The position numbers and the translations under genes are program-made. Below the pieces are notes generated by a model. The model was not told where the DNA came from and did not search any database. It worked only from the letters and a program-made list of their open reading frames with translations. This document shows positions 1 to 7,683 of a DNA stretch of 64,000 bases, in pieces. Source of the DNA: Aquibaculum sediminis (GTDB taxonomy: Bacteria > Pseudomonadota > Alphaproteobacteria > Kiloniellales > DSM-21159). Each line of letters begins with the position of its first letter. Positions within the stretch are counted from its first letter, which is position 1. The stretch lies in contig NZ_JBFCVK010000004.1 in assembly GCF_040712085.1 (NCBI RefSeq), forward strand, positions 248,001 to 312,000, written 5' to 3'.

Positions 1-1
1 C

Positions 2-316
2 GATATCGTCGTGAAAGGCGACATCGGCCACATGAGCGCCTTCATGGGCCAGGCCGGCCGACTGGTCGTTTTCGGCGATGCGGGCGAGGCGCTGGGCGAC
101 TCCCTCTACGAGGCCCGCCTCTATGTCCGCGGCGCGGTCACCAGCCTGGGCGCCGACTGCATCGAGAAGCCCATGGAGGACAAGCACCGCGAGGAACTGG
201 CCGCCCTGATCGACGCGGCCGGCGCGACCGGAGAGGTCGATATCGGCGAGTTCCGCCGCTATGGCTCGGCACGCAGCCTCTACAACTTCAAGGTCGACAA
301 TGTGAGCGCCTACTGA
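2..316 (+). CDS. glxC: GXGXG-domain protein, GlxC/MgsB-like (5' end outside window)
   Basis: Only the last 104 codons are visible, since the frame is open to the left edge. They form a GXGXG-type beta-helix (K-G-D-I-G-H followed by F-M-G-Q-A-G-R-L and a repeated glycine ladder), which is the C-terminal domain of the glutamate synthase large subunit. In GlxC and MgsB this domain is a free-standing subunit. The stop codon TGA overlaps the ATG of the next gene (ATGA), so the two are translationally coupled subunits. By family, the complex makes N-methylglutamate or performs a related glutamate-synthase-like amidotransfer. A GlxB/MgsA glutaminase-like subunit would be expected just upstream of the window. 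Confidence 0.8.
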   Translation, partial: DIVVKGDIGHMSAFMGQAGRLVVFGDAGEALGDSLYEARLYVRGAVTSLGADCIEKPMEDKHREELAALIDAAGATGEVDIGEFRRYGSARSLYNFKVDNVSAY

Positions 317-1647
317 TGACCACGGCCAAGACCCCGACGACCATCCCGCGCAAGTCGGCGACCTTCGACGACTACACGCTTTCCGAAATCCGCCGCGCAG
401 CCGCCACCGGCCTCTACGACATCCGCGGCGCCGGCAGCAAGCGCAAGCTGCCCCACTTCGACGACCTGCTCTTCCTGGGCGCGAGCATTTCGCGCTATCC
501 CCTGGAAGGCTACCGCGAGAAGTGTGGCACCGACGTGGTGCTGGGCACGCGCTTCGCCAAGAAACCGATCGAACTCAAGACGCCGGTAACCATCGCCGGC
601 ATGAGCTTCGGATCGCTCTCCGCCCAGGCGAAGGAAGCGCTCGGTCGCGGCGCCTCGGCAATGGGCACCAGCACCACCACCGGCGACGGCGGCATGACGC
701 CTGAGGAACGCGGTCATTCCGATAAGCTGGTCTACCAGCTCCTGCCCTCGCGCTATGGCATGAACCCCGATGACTTGCGCAAGGCAGACGCCATCGAGGT
801 GGTGGTGGGCCAGGGCGCCAAGCCGGGCGGCGGCGGCATGCTGCTGGGCCAGAAAATCTCCGAGCGCGTGGCGGAAATGCGCACCCTGCCCCAGGGCATC
901 GATCAGCGCTCCGCCTGCCGCCATCCTGACTGGACCGGCCCGGACGACCTCGAGGTCAAGATCCTCGAACTGCGCGAGATAACCGATTGGGAAAAGCCGA
1001 TCTACATCAAGATCGGCGCCACCCGGCCCTACTACGACACCTCCCTGGCGGTAAAGGCGGGAGCTGACGTGGTGGTGCTGGACGGCATGCAGGGCGGCAC
1101 CGCCGCGACCCAGGAGGTCTTCATCGAGCATGTGGGAATCCCCCTGCTCGCAGCCATCCGCCCCGCGGTCCAGGCGTTGCAGGATCTGGGCATGCACCGT
1201 AAGGTCCAGCTCATCGTTTCTGGCGGCATCCGCAACGGTGCAGATGTTGCCAAGGCGCTGGCGCTGGGTGCCGATGCGGTTGCCATTGGCACGGCCGCTC
1301 TGGTGGCTCTGGGCGACAACGACCCGCAATGGGCCGAAGAGTATGCCGCTCTGGGCAGCGAGGCCGGGGCTTATGACGACTGGCACGAGGGCCGCGATCC
1401 CGCCGGTATCACCACCCAGGATCCGGAACTGGCTAAGCGTCTTGACCCGGTGGCGGCAGGCCGTCGCCTGCGCAACTATCTCGCGGTCCTGACGCTGGAA
1501 GCGCAGACCATCGCGCGGGCCTGCGGCAAGTCGCACCTGCACAACCTGGAGCCGGAGGACCTGGTGGCCACCACCATCGAGTCCGCCGCCATGGCCCGGG
1601 TGCCTCTGGCCGGGACCGGTTGGATCCCGGGCCAAGGCAACTTCTAA
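316..1647 (+). CDS. glxD: FMN-dependent glutamate synthase-like subunit, GlxD/MgsC
   Basis: This 443-residue protein matches the FMN-binding synthase domain of glutamate synthase as a stand-alone subunit. Visible motifs are the G-D-G-G-M-T-P-E-E segment, the glycine-rich G-Q-G-A-K-P-G-G-G-G loop that binds flavin, the barrel segment V-L-D-G-M-Q-G-G-T, and the late phosphate-binding S-G-G-I-R-N-G-A-D-V-A-K-A-L-A-L-G-A-D. It starts within the stop of the preceding GXGXG gene. The next gene, about 160 bp downstream, is a GlnT/GmaS-type synthetase, so the set resembles either glxBCD-glnT or the N-methylglutamate pathway order mgsABC-gmaS. The sequence alone does not separate these two readings. 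Confidence 0.85.
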   Translation: MTTAKTPTTIPRKSATFDDYTLSEIRRAAATGLYDIRGAGSKRKLPHFDDLLFLGASISRYPLEGYREKCGTDVVLGTRFAKKPIELKTPVTIAGMSFGSLSAQAKEALGRGASAMGTSTTTGDGGMTPEERGHSDKLVYQLLPSRYGMNPDDLRKADAIEVVVGQGAKPGGGGMLLGQKISERVAEMRTLPQGIDQRSACRHPDWTGPDDLEVKILELREITDWEKPIYIKIGATRPYYDTSLAVKAGADVVVLDGMQGGTAATQEVFIEHVGIPLLAAIRPAVQALQDLGMHRKVQLIVSGGIRNGADVAKALALGADAVAIGTAALVALGDNDPQWAEEYAALGSEAGAYDDWHEGRDPAGITTQDPELAKRLDPVAAGRRLRNYLAVLTLEAQTIARACGKSHLHNLEPEDLVATTIESAAMARVPLAGTGWIPGQGNF

Positions 1648-1730
1648 GGCTTCGGCTGCCTATGGGCGTGCTGCACCAGCCAGCCCGTGGCGCCGACGGC
1701 TATTGCCGGGTTCATGCCCGGCCTTTTACC

Positions 1731-1763
1731 GCCCTCTCCGGTTCTCATCGAGCCGGAGAGGGC
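1731..1763 (+). terminator. 11-bp perfect hairpin between glxD and gmaS
   Basis: GCCCTCTCCGG (1731-1741) and CCGGAGAGGGC (1753-1763) are perfect inverted arms around an 11-nt loop, followed by GTTTCGG. It lies 84 bp after the glxD stop and 43 bp before the synthetase ATG. It could be a partial terminator or attenuator that sets the subunit-to-synthetase ratio, or a processing or stability hairpin. The T-run is short, so full termination is doubtful. Confidence 0.5.
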
Positions 1764-1806
1764 GTTTCGGAATCGGAAGAACGTCGTTCAGAACAGGGAC
1801 ACGACA

Positions 1807-3114
1807 ATGGCGAGTAAACTGGAACAGGCTGCAAAAGACCGAGGTATCAAGTACTTTCTCGTATCCTTCGCGGACCTCAAGGGTTCGATGCGGGCCAAGT
1901 TGGTTCCAGCGGCCGCGATCGCTGGAATGGAAGAGGATGGCGCCGGCTTCGCCGGCTTTGCGACATGGCTTGATATGTCGCCGGCCGACGGCGACATCCT
2001 GGCCGTGCCCGACCCCGACAGCCTGATCCAACTGCCCTGGCAACCGGAAGTCGGATGGGTTGCCGGCGACCTCTGGATGAATGGCGAACCGGTGGAGCAG
2101 GCGCCGCGTAACGTGCTCAAGCGCGTCATCGAAGCCGGAGGCAAGCGCAACGCCTATATGCGCAGCGGCGTGGAACTGGAGTTCTCGCTGATCACCCCCG
2201 ACGGCTCGGCCCTGGCGGATACGGCGGATTGCGCCGCCAAGCCCTGCTACGATCCCCAGGCCCTGATGCGGCGCTTCGACCTCATCCGCGAGATGTGCGA
2301 CGCCATGCAGGAACTGGGCTGGGAGCCCTACCAGAACGACCATGAGGACGCGAACGGCCAGTTCGAGATGAACTGGAGCTACGCCGACGTGCTGATCACC
2401 GCCGACCGCACCATGTTCTTCAAGTACATGGCAAAGACTCTGGCCGAGAAGTATGGTCTGCGCGCCACCTTCATGCCCAAGCCCTTCATCGACCTGACGG
2501 GCAACGGCTGCCACGCCCACATGTCGCTATGGGACCAGCGCGAAGGCGGCAACAACCTCTTCATGGGCGATGGTGAACTGGGCCTGTCACAGACCGCCTA
2601 CCACTTCCTCGGCGGCCTGCTGCATTCGGCCCCGGCGCTCTGCGCGCTGACCAACCCGACGGTCAACTCCTACAAGCGCATCAACGCCCCGGTCACCGCC
2701 TCGGGCGCCACCTGGGCCCCCAATGCCGTGACCTATACCGGCAACAACCGCACCCACATGGTGCGCATCCCGGACTCGAACCGTCTGGAACTGCGCCTGC
2801 CCGACGGCGCCGCAAACCCCTACCTGATGCAGGCGGGCATGCTTGCATCCGGCCTTGACGGCCTGGAGAACAAGCGCGATCCGGGCAAGCGCCTGGACGT
2901 GAACATGTACACCGACGGCCACCTCTACAACGACGTGCCGAAACTGCCGCTCAACCTGCTCGACGCCCTGCGCGAACTGGAGGCCAACGAGGTCTTCCGC
3001 AAGCACATGGGCAACGACGTGATCGACGGCTTCCTCAAGCTGAAGATGGCCGAGTGGAACGACTACGCCCGTCACCTCACCGAGTGGGAGCGGCGCACGA
3101 CCCTCGACTGCTGA
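1807..3114 (+). CDS. gmaS: Glutamine synthetase family protein, GmaS/GlnT type (gamma-glutamylmethylamide synthetase candidate)
   Basis: The 435-residue product is a complete glutamine-synthetase-fold ligase of the GlnT/GmaS group. An ATP-dependent ligase of this class joins glutamate to ammonia or methylamine. The N-terminal beta-grasp segment contains the S-F-A-D-L-K-G-S loop. The catalytic domain shows E-L-E-F, the N-D-H-E-D-A-N-G-Q-F-E block, the ATP-binding G-N-G-C-H-A-H-M-S motif and the late R-L-E-L-R-L-P-D segment. The ATG at 1807 is chosen because it begins the family's conserved M-A-S-K-L-E N-terminus. An upstream in-frame ATG at 1687 would swallow the intergenic hairpin. The overall sequence is closest, from memory, to GmaS of methylated-amine users, and the neighbouring GlxCD/MgsBC subunits agree. 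Substrate choice (methylamine or ammonia) is inferred. Confidence 0.75.
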   Translation: MASKLEQAAKDRGIKYFLVSFADLKGSMRAKLVPAAAIAGMEEDGAGFAGFATWLDMSPADGDILAVPDPDSLIQLPWQPEVGWVAGDLWMNGEPVEQAPRNVLKRVIEAGGKRNAYMRSGVELEFSLITPDGSALADTADCAAKPCYDPQALMRRFDLIREMCDAMQELGWEPYQNDHEDANGQFEMNWSYADVLITADRTMFFKYMAKTLAEKYGLRATFMPKPFIDLTGNGCHAHMSLWDQREGGNNLFMGDGELGLSQTAYHFLGGLLHSAPALCALTNPTVNSYKRINAPVTASGATWAPNAVTYTGNNRTHMVRIPDSNRLELRLPDGAANPYLMQAGMLASGLDGLENKRDPGKRLDVNMYTDGHLYNDVPKLPLNLLDALRELEANEVFRKHMGNDVIDGFLKLKMAEWNDYARHLTEWERRTTLDC

Positions 3115-3138
3115 TCGCAGCCTTCATCGCGACCTGCC

Positions 3139-3180
3139 GAACGGCCTCTTCCCTCGCGGAAGGGGCCGTTCTGCGTTTTG
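3139..3180 (+). terminator. Rho-independent terminator after gmaS
   Basis: A GAACGGCCTCTTCC stem pairs with GGAAGGGGCCGTTC (one G-U pair) around a CTCGC loop and is followed by TGCGTTTTG. It lies 25 bp after the synthetase stop and just before the convergent DUF488 gene. Confidence 0.8.
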
Positions 3181-3187
3181 CAGGCGT

Positions 3188-3541
3188 TCAGTCGAGGCAT
3201 TCCAGCAGGTCGCACAGGACCCGGGCATGGTTGCGTTCGCGATCACGCGCAGCATAGAGCAGCGTGATCGGCCTCTGGCCGGCGCGGCGGTTCAGGGCGC
3301 GCAGGTCGTCGTCGCGCCCGCTCAGTTCACCGCGATAGGCCGCGACAAAGGCGTCCCATGCCTCGGGATTGCGGTGGAACCAGCGCCGCAGCTCGCTCGA
3401 CGGCGCCAGGTCCTTGGCCCAGTGGTCCACCGCCGCCCGCTCCTTGCTCAGACCGCGCGGCCAGAGGCGATCCACGAGCACGCGCAAGCCGTCGTCATCG
3501 GCCGCTGGATCATAGACGCGCTTGATGTGAATCCGCGACAT
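3188..3541 (-). CDS. DUF488 family protein
   Basis: The product is 117 residues from the ATG at 3541. It shows the family signature near the N-terminus (I-K-R-V-Y-D-P, then V-D-R-L-W-P-R-G-L-S-K-E) and the W-A-K-D-L-A-P-S-x-E-L-R-R-W-F block. The biochemical role of DUF488 proteins is not settled. The gene start lies inside the 3' end of the upstream Rrf2 gene (about 32 bp overlap), so the two are co-transcribed and this product may belong to the same nitrosative-stress response. A longer start at 3568 is possible, but the family's conserved sequence begins at the chosen methionine. Confidence 0.85.
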   Translation of the reverse strand: MSRIHIKRVYDPAADDDGLRVLVDRLWPRGLSKERAAVDHWAKDLAPSSELRRWFHRNPEAWDAFVAAYRGELSGRDDDLRALNRRAGQRPITLLYAARDRERNHARVLCDLLECLD

Positions 3542-3956
3542 TCCCGCCTCCGCCCGGCGGCCAGGCACAATCGATCAAGGGCGTCTTGTCCAGTTCGCGC
3601 AGGAAGACCTCGCGCGCCTCGCTCAAGCGCCCGCGCAACAAGCATCCGGGGGTCAGAGTGCAGCCACCGCCGTCGTCCCGGAAGCACTCCACCAGCGGCG
3701 CATCGCCCTCCAGGCGCCGGATGACCGCCCCCAGGCTCACCCTATTTGCCCCCTCGGCCAGCCGGATGCCACCGCCCGCTCCCTTGCGGCTTTCCACCAG
3801 CCCGGCCTGGACCAGTTCTCCCACCACCTTGACCAGATGGTTGCGTGAGACGGCAAACTCGCGGGCCAGGGCCTCGGTGGTGAAGCGCGTTCCCGGCGCG
3901 CCGGCCAGGCGCATCAGCACCCGCAGGCCGTAGTCGGTGAAAGAAGTCAAGCGCAT
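3510..3956 (-). CDS. nsrR: Rrf2 family transcriptional regulator, NsrR-like
   Basis: The 148-residue winged-helix repressor of the Rrf2 family begins with the characteristic M-R-L-T-S-F-T-D-Y-G-L-R. Three cysteines at 91, 99 and 105 (C-x7-C-x5-C) match the [Fe-S] ligand spacing known for Bacillus-type NsrR, the nitric-oxide sensor. The chosen ATG at 3956 gives that conserved N-terminus; longer upstream frames are unsupported. It is divergent from a truncated haemoglobin gene, and an ATTT-N-AAAT palindrome lies in the 77-bp gap, as expected for autoregulation and control of an NO-detoxifying globin. The C-terminal tail after residue 128 is not conserved. IscR-like or RirA-like identity is less likely because the cysteine spacing fits NsrR. 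Confidence 0.8.
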   Translation of the reverse strand: MRLTSFTDYGLRVLMRLAGAPGTRFTTEALAREFAVSRNHLVKVVGELVQAGLVESRKGAGGGIRLAEGANRVSLGAVIRRLEGDAPLVECFRDDGGGCTLTPGCLLRGRLSEAREVFLRELDKTPLIDCAWPPGGGGNVADSHQARL

Positions 3957-4004
3957 GGCTGCATCCGTAATCTCTTGGCACCCGTCAGCATGGCATGATA
4001 AATA

Positions 4005-4019
4005 GGTATTTGAAATACC
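4005..4019. promoter_or_regulatory. NsrR-type operator palindrome
   Basis: GGTATTT-G-AAATACC is a perfect 7-1-7 palindrome whose core ATTT-N-AAAT is the known NsrR recognition core. It lies between the divergent nsrR-like start (3956) and the globin ATG (4034), only 15 bp before that ATG. Binding would block the globin transcript start or early elongation. Confidence 0.7.
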
Positions 4020-4033
4020 GATTTGAGGATGCC

Positions 4034-4537
4034 ATGACCGCCAGTCCCAGAACCACCAGTCCCGGCACACCCAGTCAGCGCCGAATCCAACTGACGGAAG
4101 AGATCATCGAGCGTACCGGCATCGACGATGCGATGATCGAGAGGCTCGTGCGCCGCTTCTATGAGCAGGTGCGCGGCGACCCGTTGCTCGGCCCCGTGTT
4201 CGAAGCGCGCATCGCGGACTGGGAGCATCATCTGCAACGGATGTTTGCCTTCTGGTCGTCGGTGGCCCTGATGACCGGGCGCTATCACGGACAGCCGATG
4301 CAGAAGCACGCCCCCCTGCCGGTTGACAGCCGACACTTCAATCGCTGGCTCGCCCTGTTCGAGCAGACGGCGGAGGAGGTCTGCCCTCCGGTGGCGGCAG
4401 CCCATTTCGTCGAGCGCGCACACCGCATCGCCGACAGCCTGGAACTGGGCGTTGCGGTGCAGAGCGGCCACTTTCTGAGCAAGGGCGAGCGCCTTCATCG
4501 CCCGGACCATGAGGTCGAACTCCCGCCCGCGGCCTAG
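4034..4537 (+). CDS. Group III truncated haemoglobin
   Basis: The 167-residue product has the 2-on-2 globin pattern of group III. There is an F-Y pair (B9-B10) in the L-V-R-R-F-Y-E-Q-V segment, then G-P-V-F, the D-W-E-H-H-L block, F-W-S-S-V, the group-III-specific T-G-R-Y-H-G-x-P-M loop, and a haem-ligand histidine in H-F-N-R-W-L-A-L-F. ATG 4034 is preferred (GAGGA about 5 bp upstream); starting at 3995 would place the NsrR-like operator inside the coding region. Group III globins bind O2 or NO, and several act in NO dioxygenation. Position and operator suggest NO-inducible detoxification. The N-terminal 20 residues (T/S/P rich) are probably disordered. Confidence 0.85.
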   Translation: MTASPRTTSPGTPSQRRIQLTEEIIERTGIDDAMIERLVRRFYEQVRGDPLLGPVFEARIADWEHHLQRMFAFWSSVALMTGRYHGQPMQKHAPLPVDSRHFNRWLALFEQTAEEVCPPVAAAHFVERAHRIADSLELGVAVQSGHFLSKGERLHRPDHEVELPPAA

Positions 4538-4574
4538 CGCGACGCCACTTTCACCCGCATTTGGGAGCAGCAGC

Positions 4575-5264
4575 ATGAGCGACCCGAACGATGAGACTCC
4601 GGCCGGCTATGCCTCGCCACCCTGCCTGATGCACGAAGTGGACCCGGCCTACAGCGGCCTCGCGAGCGCCGCCGACCCGCGCCAGAAGGCCGACGTGCAG
4701 CGCTGGCGCAAGGCGGAGCGCGACCGGCTGGTGAAGGCCCGGCTGGCTGCGCCCCTGGAACAGCGCAAGGCCTGGGGTGCGGCGATCGCCGAGCGGCTGG
4801 CCGACGCCATCGGCGATCCGTCCGGTCTGACGGTCAGCGCCTACTGGCCCTTCCGCGGCGAACCGGACCTGCGCGGCCTGCTGAAGCAGGTGATCGCCGG
4901 CGGCGGGCGCGCCGCGCTGCCGGTGGTCGTGGCCAAGGCGACGCCCCTGATCTTCCGCGCCTGGGAGCCTCGGGCCCCGCTGGAACGCGGCGTCTGGAGC
5001 ATTCCCATCCCGGCCGAAGGCGCCGAGGAGGTCACGCCTGACGTCGTGATCTCGCCGGTGATCGGCTTCGACCCCGACTGCTATCGCCTGGGCTACGGCG
5101 GGGGCTTCTTCGACCGCACCCTTGCCGCCCTGCCCCAGCGCCCGCGCGTCTTCGGCGTCGGCTTCACCCTGGCGGCCATTCCCACCATCTACCCGCAGGG
5201 CCACGACATCCCGATGGACTGCGTGGTGACGGAAGAGGCCGTGGTGCACCCCCGAGAGACTTGA
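4575..5264 (+). CDS. 5-formyltetrahydrofolate cyclo-ligase
   Basis: The 229-residue product carries the cyclo-ligase fold: a basic N-terminal helix (W-R-K-A-E-R-D-R-L), the A-Y-W-P-F-R-G-E-P-D-L substrate segment near residue 90, and the hallmark G-Y-G-G-G-F-F-D-R phosphate-binding motif at 173-181. The enzyme converts 5-formyl-THF to 5,10-methenyl-THF with ATP. The start at 4575 has GGGAG 7 bp upstream; earlier in-frame codons overlap the globin. It has a roughly 35-residue N-terminal extension (N-D-E-T-P-A-G-Y-A-S-P-P-C), which is common in the alphaproteobacterial form. It is followed 61 bp later by mtnA. Confidence 0.9.
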   Translation: MSDPNDETPAGYASPPCLMHEVDPAYSGLASAADPRQKADVQRWRKAERDRLVKARLAAPLEQRKAWGAAIAERLADAIGDPSGLTVSAYWPFRGEPDLRGLLKQVIAGGGRAALPVVVAKATPLIFRAWEPRAPLERGVWSIPIPAEGAEEVTPDVVISPVIGFDPDCYRLGYGGGFFDRTLAALPQRPRVFGVGFTLAAIPTIYPQGHDIPMDCVVTEEAVVHPRET

Positions 5265-5325
5265 ACGCAGCCTTCCTCGCGCCCACAACAGGTCCCTGAA
5301 GCAAGACAAGCGTGGGACTGAAGCG

Positions 5326-6423
5326 ATGAAGGTGGACGGACGCCCCTACCGCACGATCTGGAGCGAGCGCGACGGCCGGGTGCAGGTCATCGACCAGACC
5401 CGCCTGCCGCATGCCTTCGAGGTACTCACGCTCGAGGATCTGGAGGCCGCCGCCCAGGCCATCGAACGCATGGTGGTGCGCGGTGCGCCCCTGATTGGCG
5501 CCACCGCCGCCTACGGGCTGGCACTGGGCCTGCGCCGGGACGCCAGCGATCAGGGCTTGGAGGCCGCCCATGCCCGGCTGCTGCGCACCCGCCCCACGGC
5601 CGTCAATCTCCGCTGGGCGCTGGACGCGCTGCGCAGCACGGTCGCGCCGCTGCCGGTGGAAGCGCGTGCGGAGGCCGCCTGGCAACAGGCTGCCGATCTG
5701 TGTGACGAAGACGTGGAACTCTGCCGGCGCATCGGCGAAGCCGGCCTGCCGCTGTTCCGTGCCGCCGCCGAAGCCAAGTCCAGCGGCGAGCCCTTGCGGG
5801 TACTGACCCACTGCAACGCCGGCTGGCTGGCGACGGTGGACTGGGGCACGGCCCTGGCGCCCATTTACATGGCCCATGACGCCGGCATTCCAGTGGAGGT
5901 CTGGGTGGACGAGACCCGGCCACGCAATCAGGGCGCCGCGCTGACCGCCTGGGAACTGGGCCGCCACGGTGTGCCGCACAAGGTGATCGCCGACAATGCG
6001 GGCGGCCACCTGATGCAGCAGGGGCTGGTGGATCTCTGCATCGTCGGCACCGACCGGACCACCGCCAATGGCGATGTCTGCAACAAGATCGGCACCTACC
6101 TGAAGGCGCTGGCCGCCAAGGCCAACGGTGTGCCCTTCTATGTCGCCCTGCCCTACCCCACCATCGACTGGCAGGTGGAGCGTGGCCGCGACATCCCCAT
6201 CGAGGAGCGCAACGCCCGCGAGGTCACCCACATCTGGGGCCGCGACGAGGCGGGACGGATCTGCGAGGTGCAGGTCACACCCGACGGCAGCGCCGCCGCC
6301 AATCCCGCCTTCGACGTGACGCCGGCAGAGCTGGTCACCGCCTTCGTTACCGACCGGGGCGCCTGCCCCGCCAGCCGCGCCGGCCTCGCCGGGCTCTATC
6401 AGCGGGGCGAAGCGGCACAATAG
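5326..6423 (+). CDS. mtnA: S-methyl-5-thioribose-1-phosphate isomerase
   Basis: This full-length 365-residue aldose-ketose isomerase of the methionine salvage pathway is related to eIF2B subunits. Conserved features are V-R-G-A-P-L-I-G-A-T-A-A-Y-G at 51-64, the catalytic cysteine C163 in T-H-C-N-A-G, and the catalytic aspartate D243 in V-G-T-D-R-T-T-A-N-G-D, followed by N-K-I-G-T-Y. These match Cys160 and Asp240 of the Bacillus enzyme. No other methionine salvage gene (mtnB, C, D, K or P) is present in the window, so it acts here as an isolated gene. It is convergent with the following flavoenzyme gene, 12 bp away. Confidence 0.95.
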   Translation: MKVDGRPYRTIWSERDGRVQVIDQTRLPHAFEVLTLEDLEAAAQAIERMVVRGAPLIGATAAYGLALGLRRDASDQGLEAAHARLLRTRPTAVNLRWALDALRSTVAPLPVEARAEAAWQQAADLCDEDVELCRRIGEAGLPLFRAAAEAKSSGEPLRVLTHCNAGWLATVDWGTALAPIYMAHDAGIPVEVWVDETRPRNQGAALTAWELGRHGVPHKVIADNAGGHLMQQGLVDLCIVGTDRTTANGDVCNKIGTYLKALAAKANGVPFYVALPYPTIDWQVERGRDIPIEERNAREVTHIWGRDEAGRICEVQVTPDGSAAANPAFDVTPAELVTAFVTDRGACPASRAGLAGLYQRGEAAQ

Positions 6424-6435
6424 TCGGGCTACTAC

Positions 6436-7569
6436 TCAGCCCTTTATCAGCGCCCGCTGACGCCGCTCCAGCCACCAGCCGGCCTGCTGCGGCCAGCGCT
6501 GGAAGCCTTCGGGCGTATCGCCTTCCAGCTCTCCGATAGCCGAAAGCGCCCAGTTCGGGTGCGCCAGCGCCTGGCGGCCGATGGCGATGATATCCGCCTT
6601 GCCCTCGGCCAGGGCCGCCTCGGCCTGCTTGGCGTCCAGGATCAGGCCGACGGCCATGGTGGCGATATCCGCCTCACGCCGCACCGTTTCGGCAAAGGGA
6701 ACCTGGAAACCGGGACCGCGCTTGACTCGCGCCGCAGTGGCGGAGCCGGCCAGACCACCGGAGGAGCAGTCGATCACATCGACGCCGATCTCCTTGAGGC
6801 GGCCGGCGAGCCAGACCGTGTCCTCCAACTGCCAGCCCCCCTCGATTCCATCGACGGAAGAAAGACGCACGAAGAGCGGCTTGCCCGCCGGCCAGGCCTT
6901 GCGCACCGCCTCGGCCACCTCGAGCGGAAAGCGCGCGCGGCCTTCGCGGTCGCCGCCATAGGCGTCCTCGCGCCGGTTGCTGATGGGTGAGAGGAAGGAG
7001 TGCAGCAGGTAGCCGTGCGCAGCGTGCAGTTCGATGACCTCGAAACCCGCCTCCTCGGCGCGCCCCACCGCGGCGATCCAGGCGGCGATCAGGCGCTCCA
7101 TATCGGCGCGCTCCATCTCGCGCGGCACCAGCCAGCCCTCGTCCATGGGCAAGGCCGACGGCGCCATAGTCTCCCAAGTGCGCTCGCCTTGGGCGAAGTT
7201 GGACTCGTCCAGGGGGCCGTTGCCTTCCCAGGGCCGCTGCATGCTGGCCTTGCGGCCGGCATGACCGAGCTGGATCCCCGGCACCGTGCCATGGGCCTTC
7301 AGGAACTCGGTAATCCGGCGCAAACCGGGGATCTGCTCGTCCTGCCACAAGCCGAGACAGCCGTGGGTGATCCTCCCTTCCGGCACCACGGCCGTCGCTT
7401 CGGTAAAGACCAGACCGGCACCGCCAAGGCCGAAGCGCCCGAGATGAACGAAGTGATACTCACCGGCAAAGCCATCTCGCGCGGAATACTGGCACATGGG
7501 TGAAACAGCGACGCGGTTGGACAGCGTGACATCGCGCAGGCGAAGCGGCGAACCGAGCAGACAGGACAT
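6436..7569 (-). CDS. NADH:flavin oxidoreductase, YqjM-like old yellow enzyme
   Basis: The 377-residue TIM-barrel flavoprotein shows OYE class III features. The N-terminal S-P-M-C-Q-Y-S carries the redox-tuning cysteine seen in YqjM/XenA, then Q-L-G-H-A-G-R-K-A-S, and the substrate-binding pair H-x-x-H in L-H-A-A-H-G-Y-L-L followed by F-L-S-P-I-S-N-R-R-x-D-x-Y-G-G. It reduces activated C=C bonds with NAD(P)H; the natural substrate is unknown. The start is supported by GGAGG 4 bp upstream. The C-terminal W-P-Q-Q-A-G-W-W-L-E-R-R segment is typical. There is no operon partner on the same strand close enough to assign a pathway. Confidence 0.9.
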   Translation of the reverse strand: MSCLLGSPLRLRDVTLSNRVAVSPMCQYSARDGFAGEYHFVHLGRFGLGGAGLVFTEATAVVPEGRITHGCLGLWQDEQIPGLRRITEFLKAHGTVPGIQLGHAGRKASMQRPWEGNGPLDESNFAQGERTWETMAPSALPMDEGWLVPREMERADMERLIAAWIAAVGRAEEAGFEVIELHAAHGYLLHSFLSPISNRREDAYGGDREGRARFPLEVAEAVRKAWPAGKPLFVRLSSVDGIEGGWQLEDTVWLAGRLKEIGVDVIDCSSGGLAGSATAARVKRGPGFQVPFAETVRREADIATMAVGLILDAKQAEAALAEGKADIIAIGRQALAHPNWALSAIGELEGDTPEGFQRWPQQAGWWLERRQRALIKG

Positions 7570-7683
7570 AGAACCTCCGGACCGTGAAAAACGGGCATTG
7601 CGGCCAGCAGCCGCGCGGCGAGTTTAGCCTTGTGGCCGGACCCTTTACCAGTGCAGGCCCGGCGGACACGCCAGCGCCACTGC

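Noticed and set aside
310..1635. Long minus-strand frame opposite glxD
   Set aside because: Low-complexity antisense translation with no ribosome site; glxD motifs occupy the plus strand.
1680..1730. Possible sigma-54 promoter before gmaS (TGGC followed by TTGC)
   Set aside because: The distance between the GG and GC elements is too long for a -24/-12 promoter.
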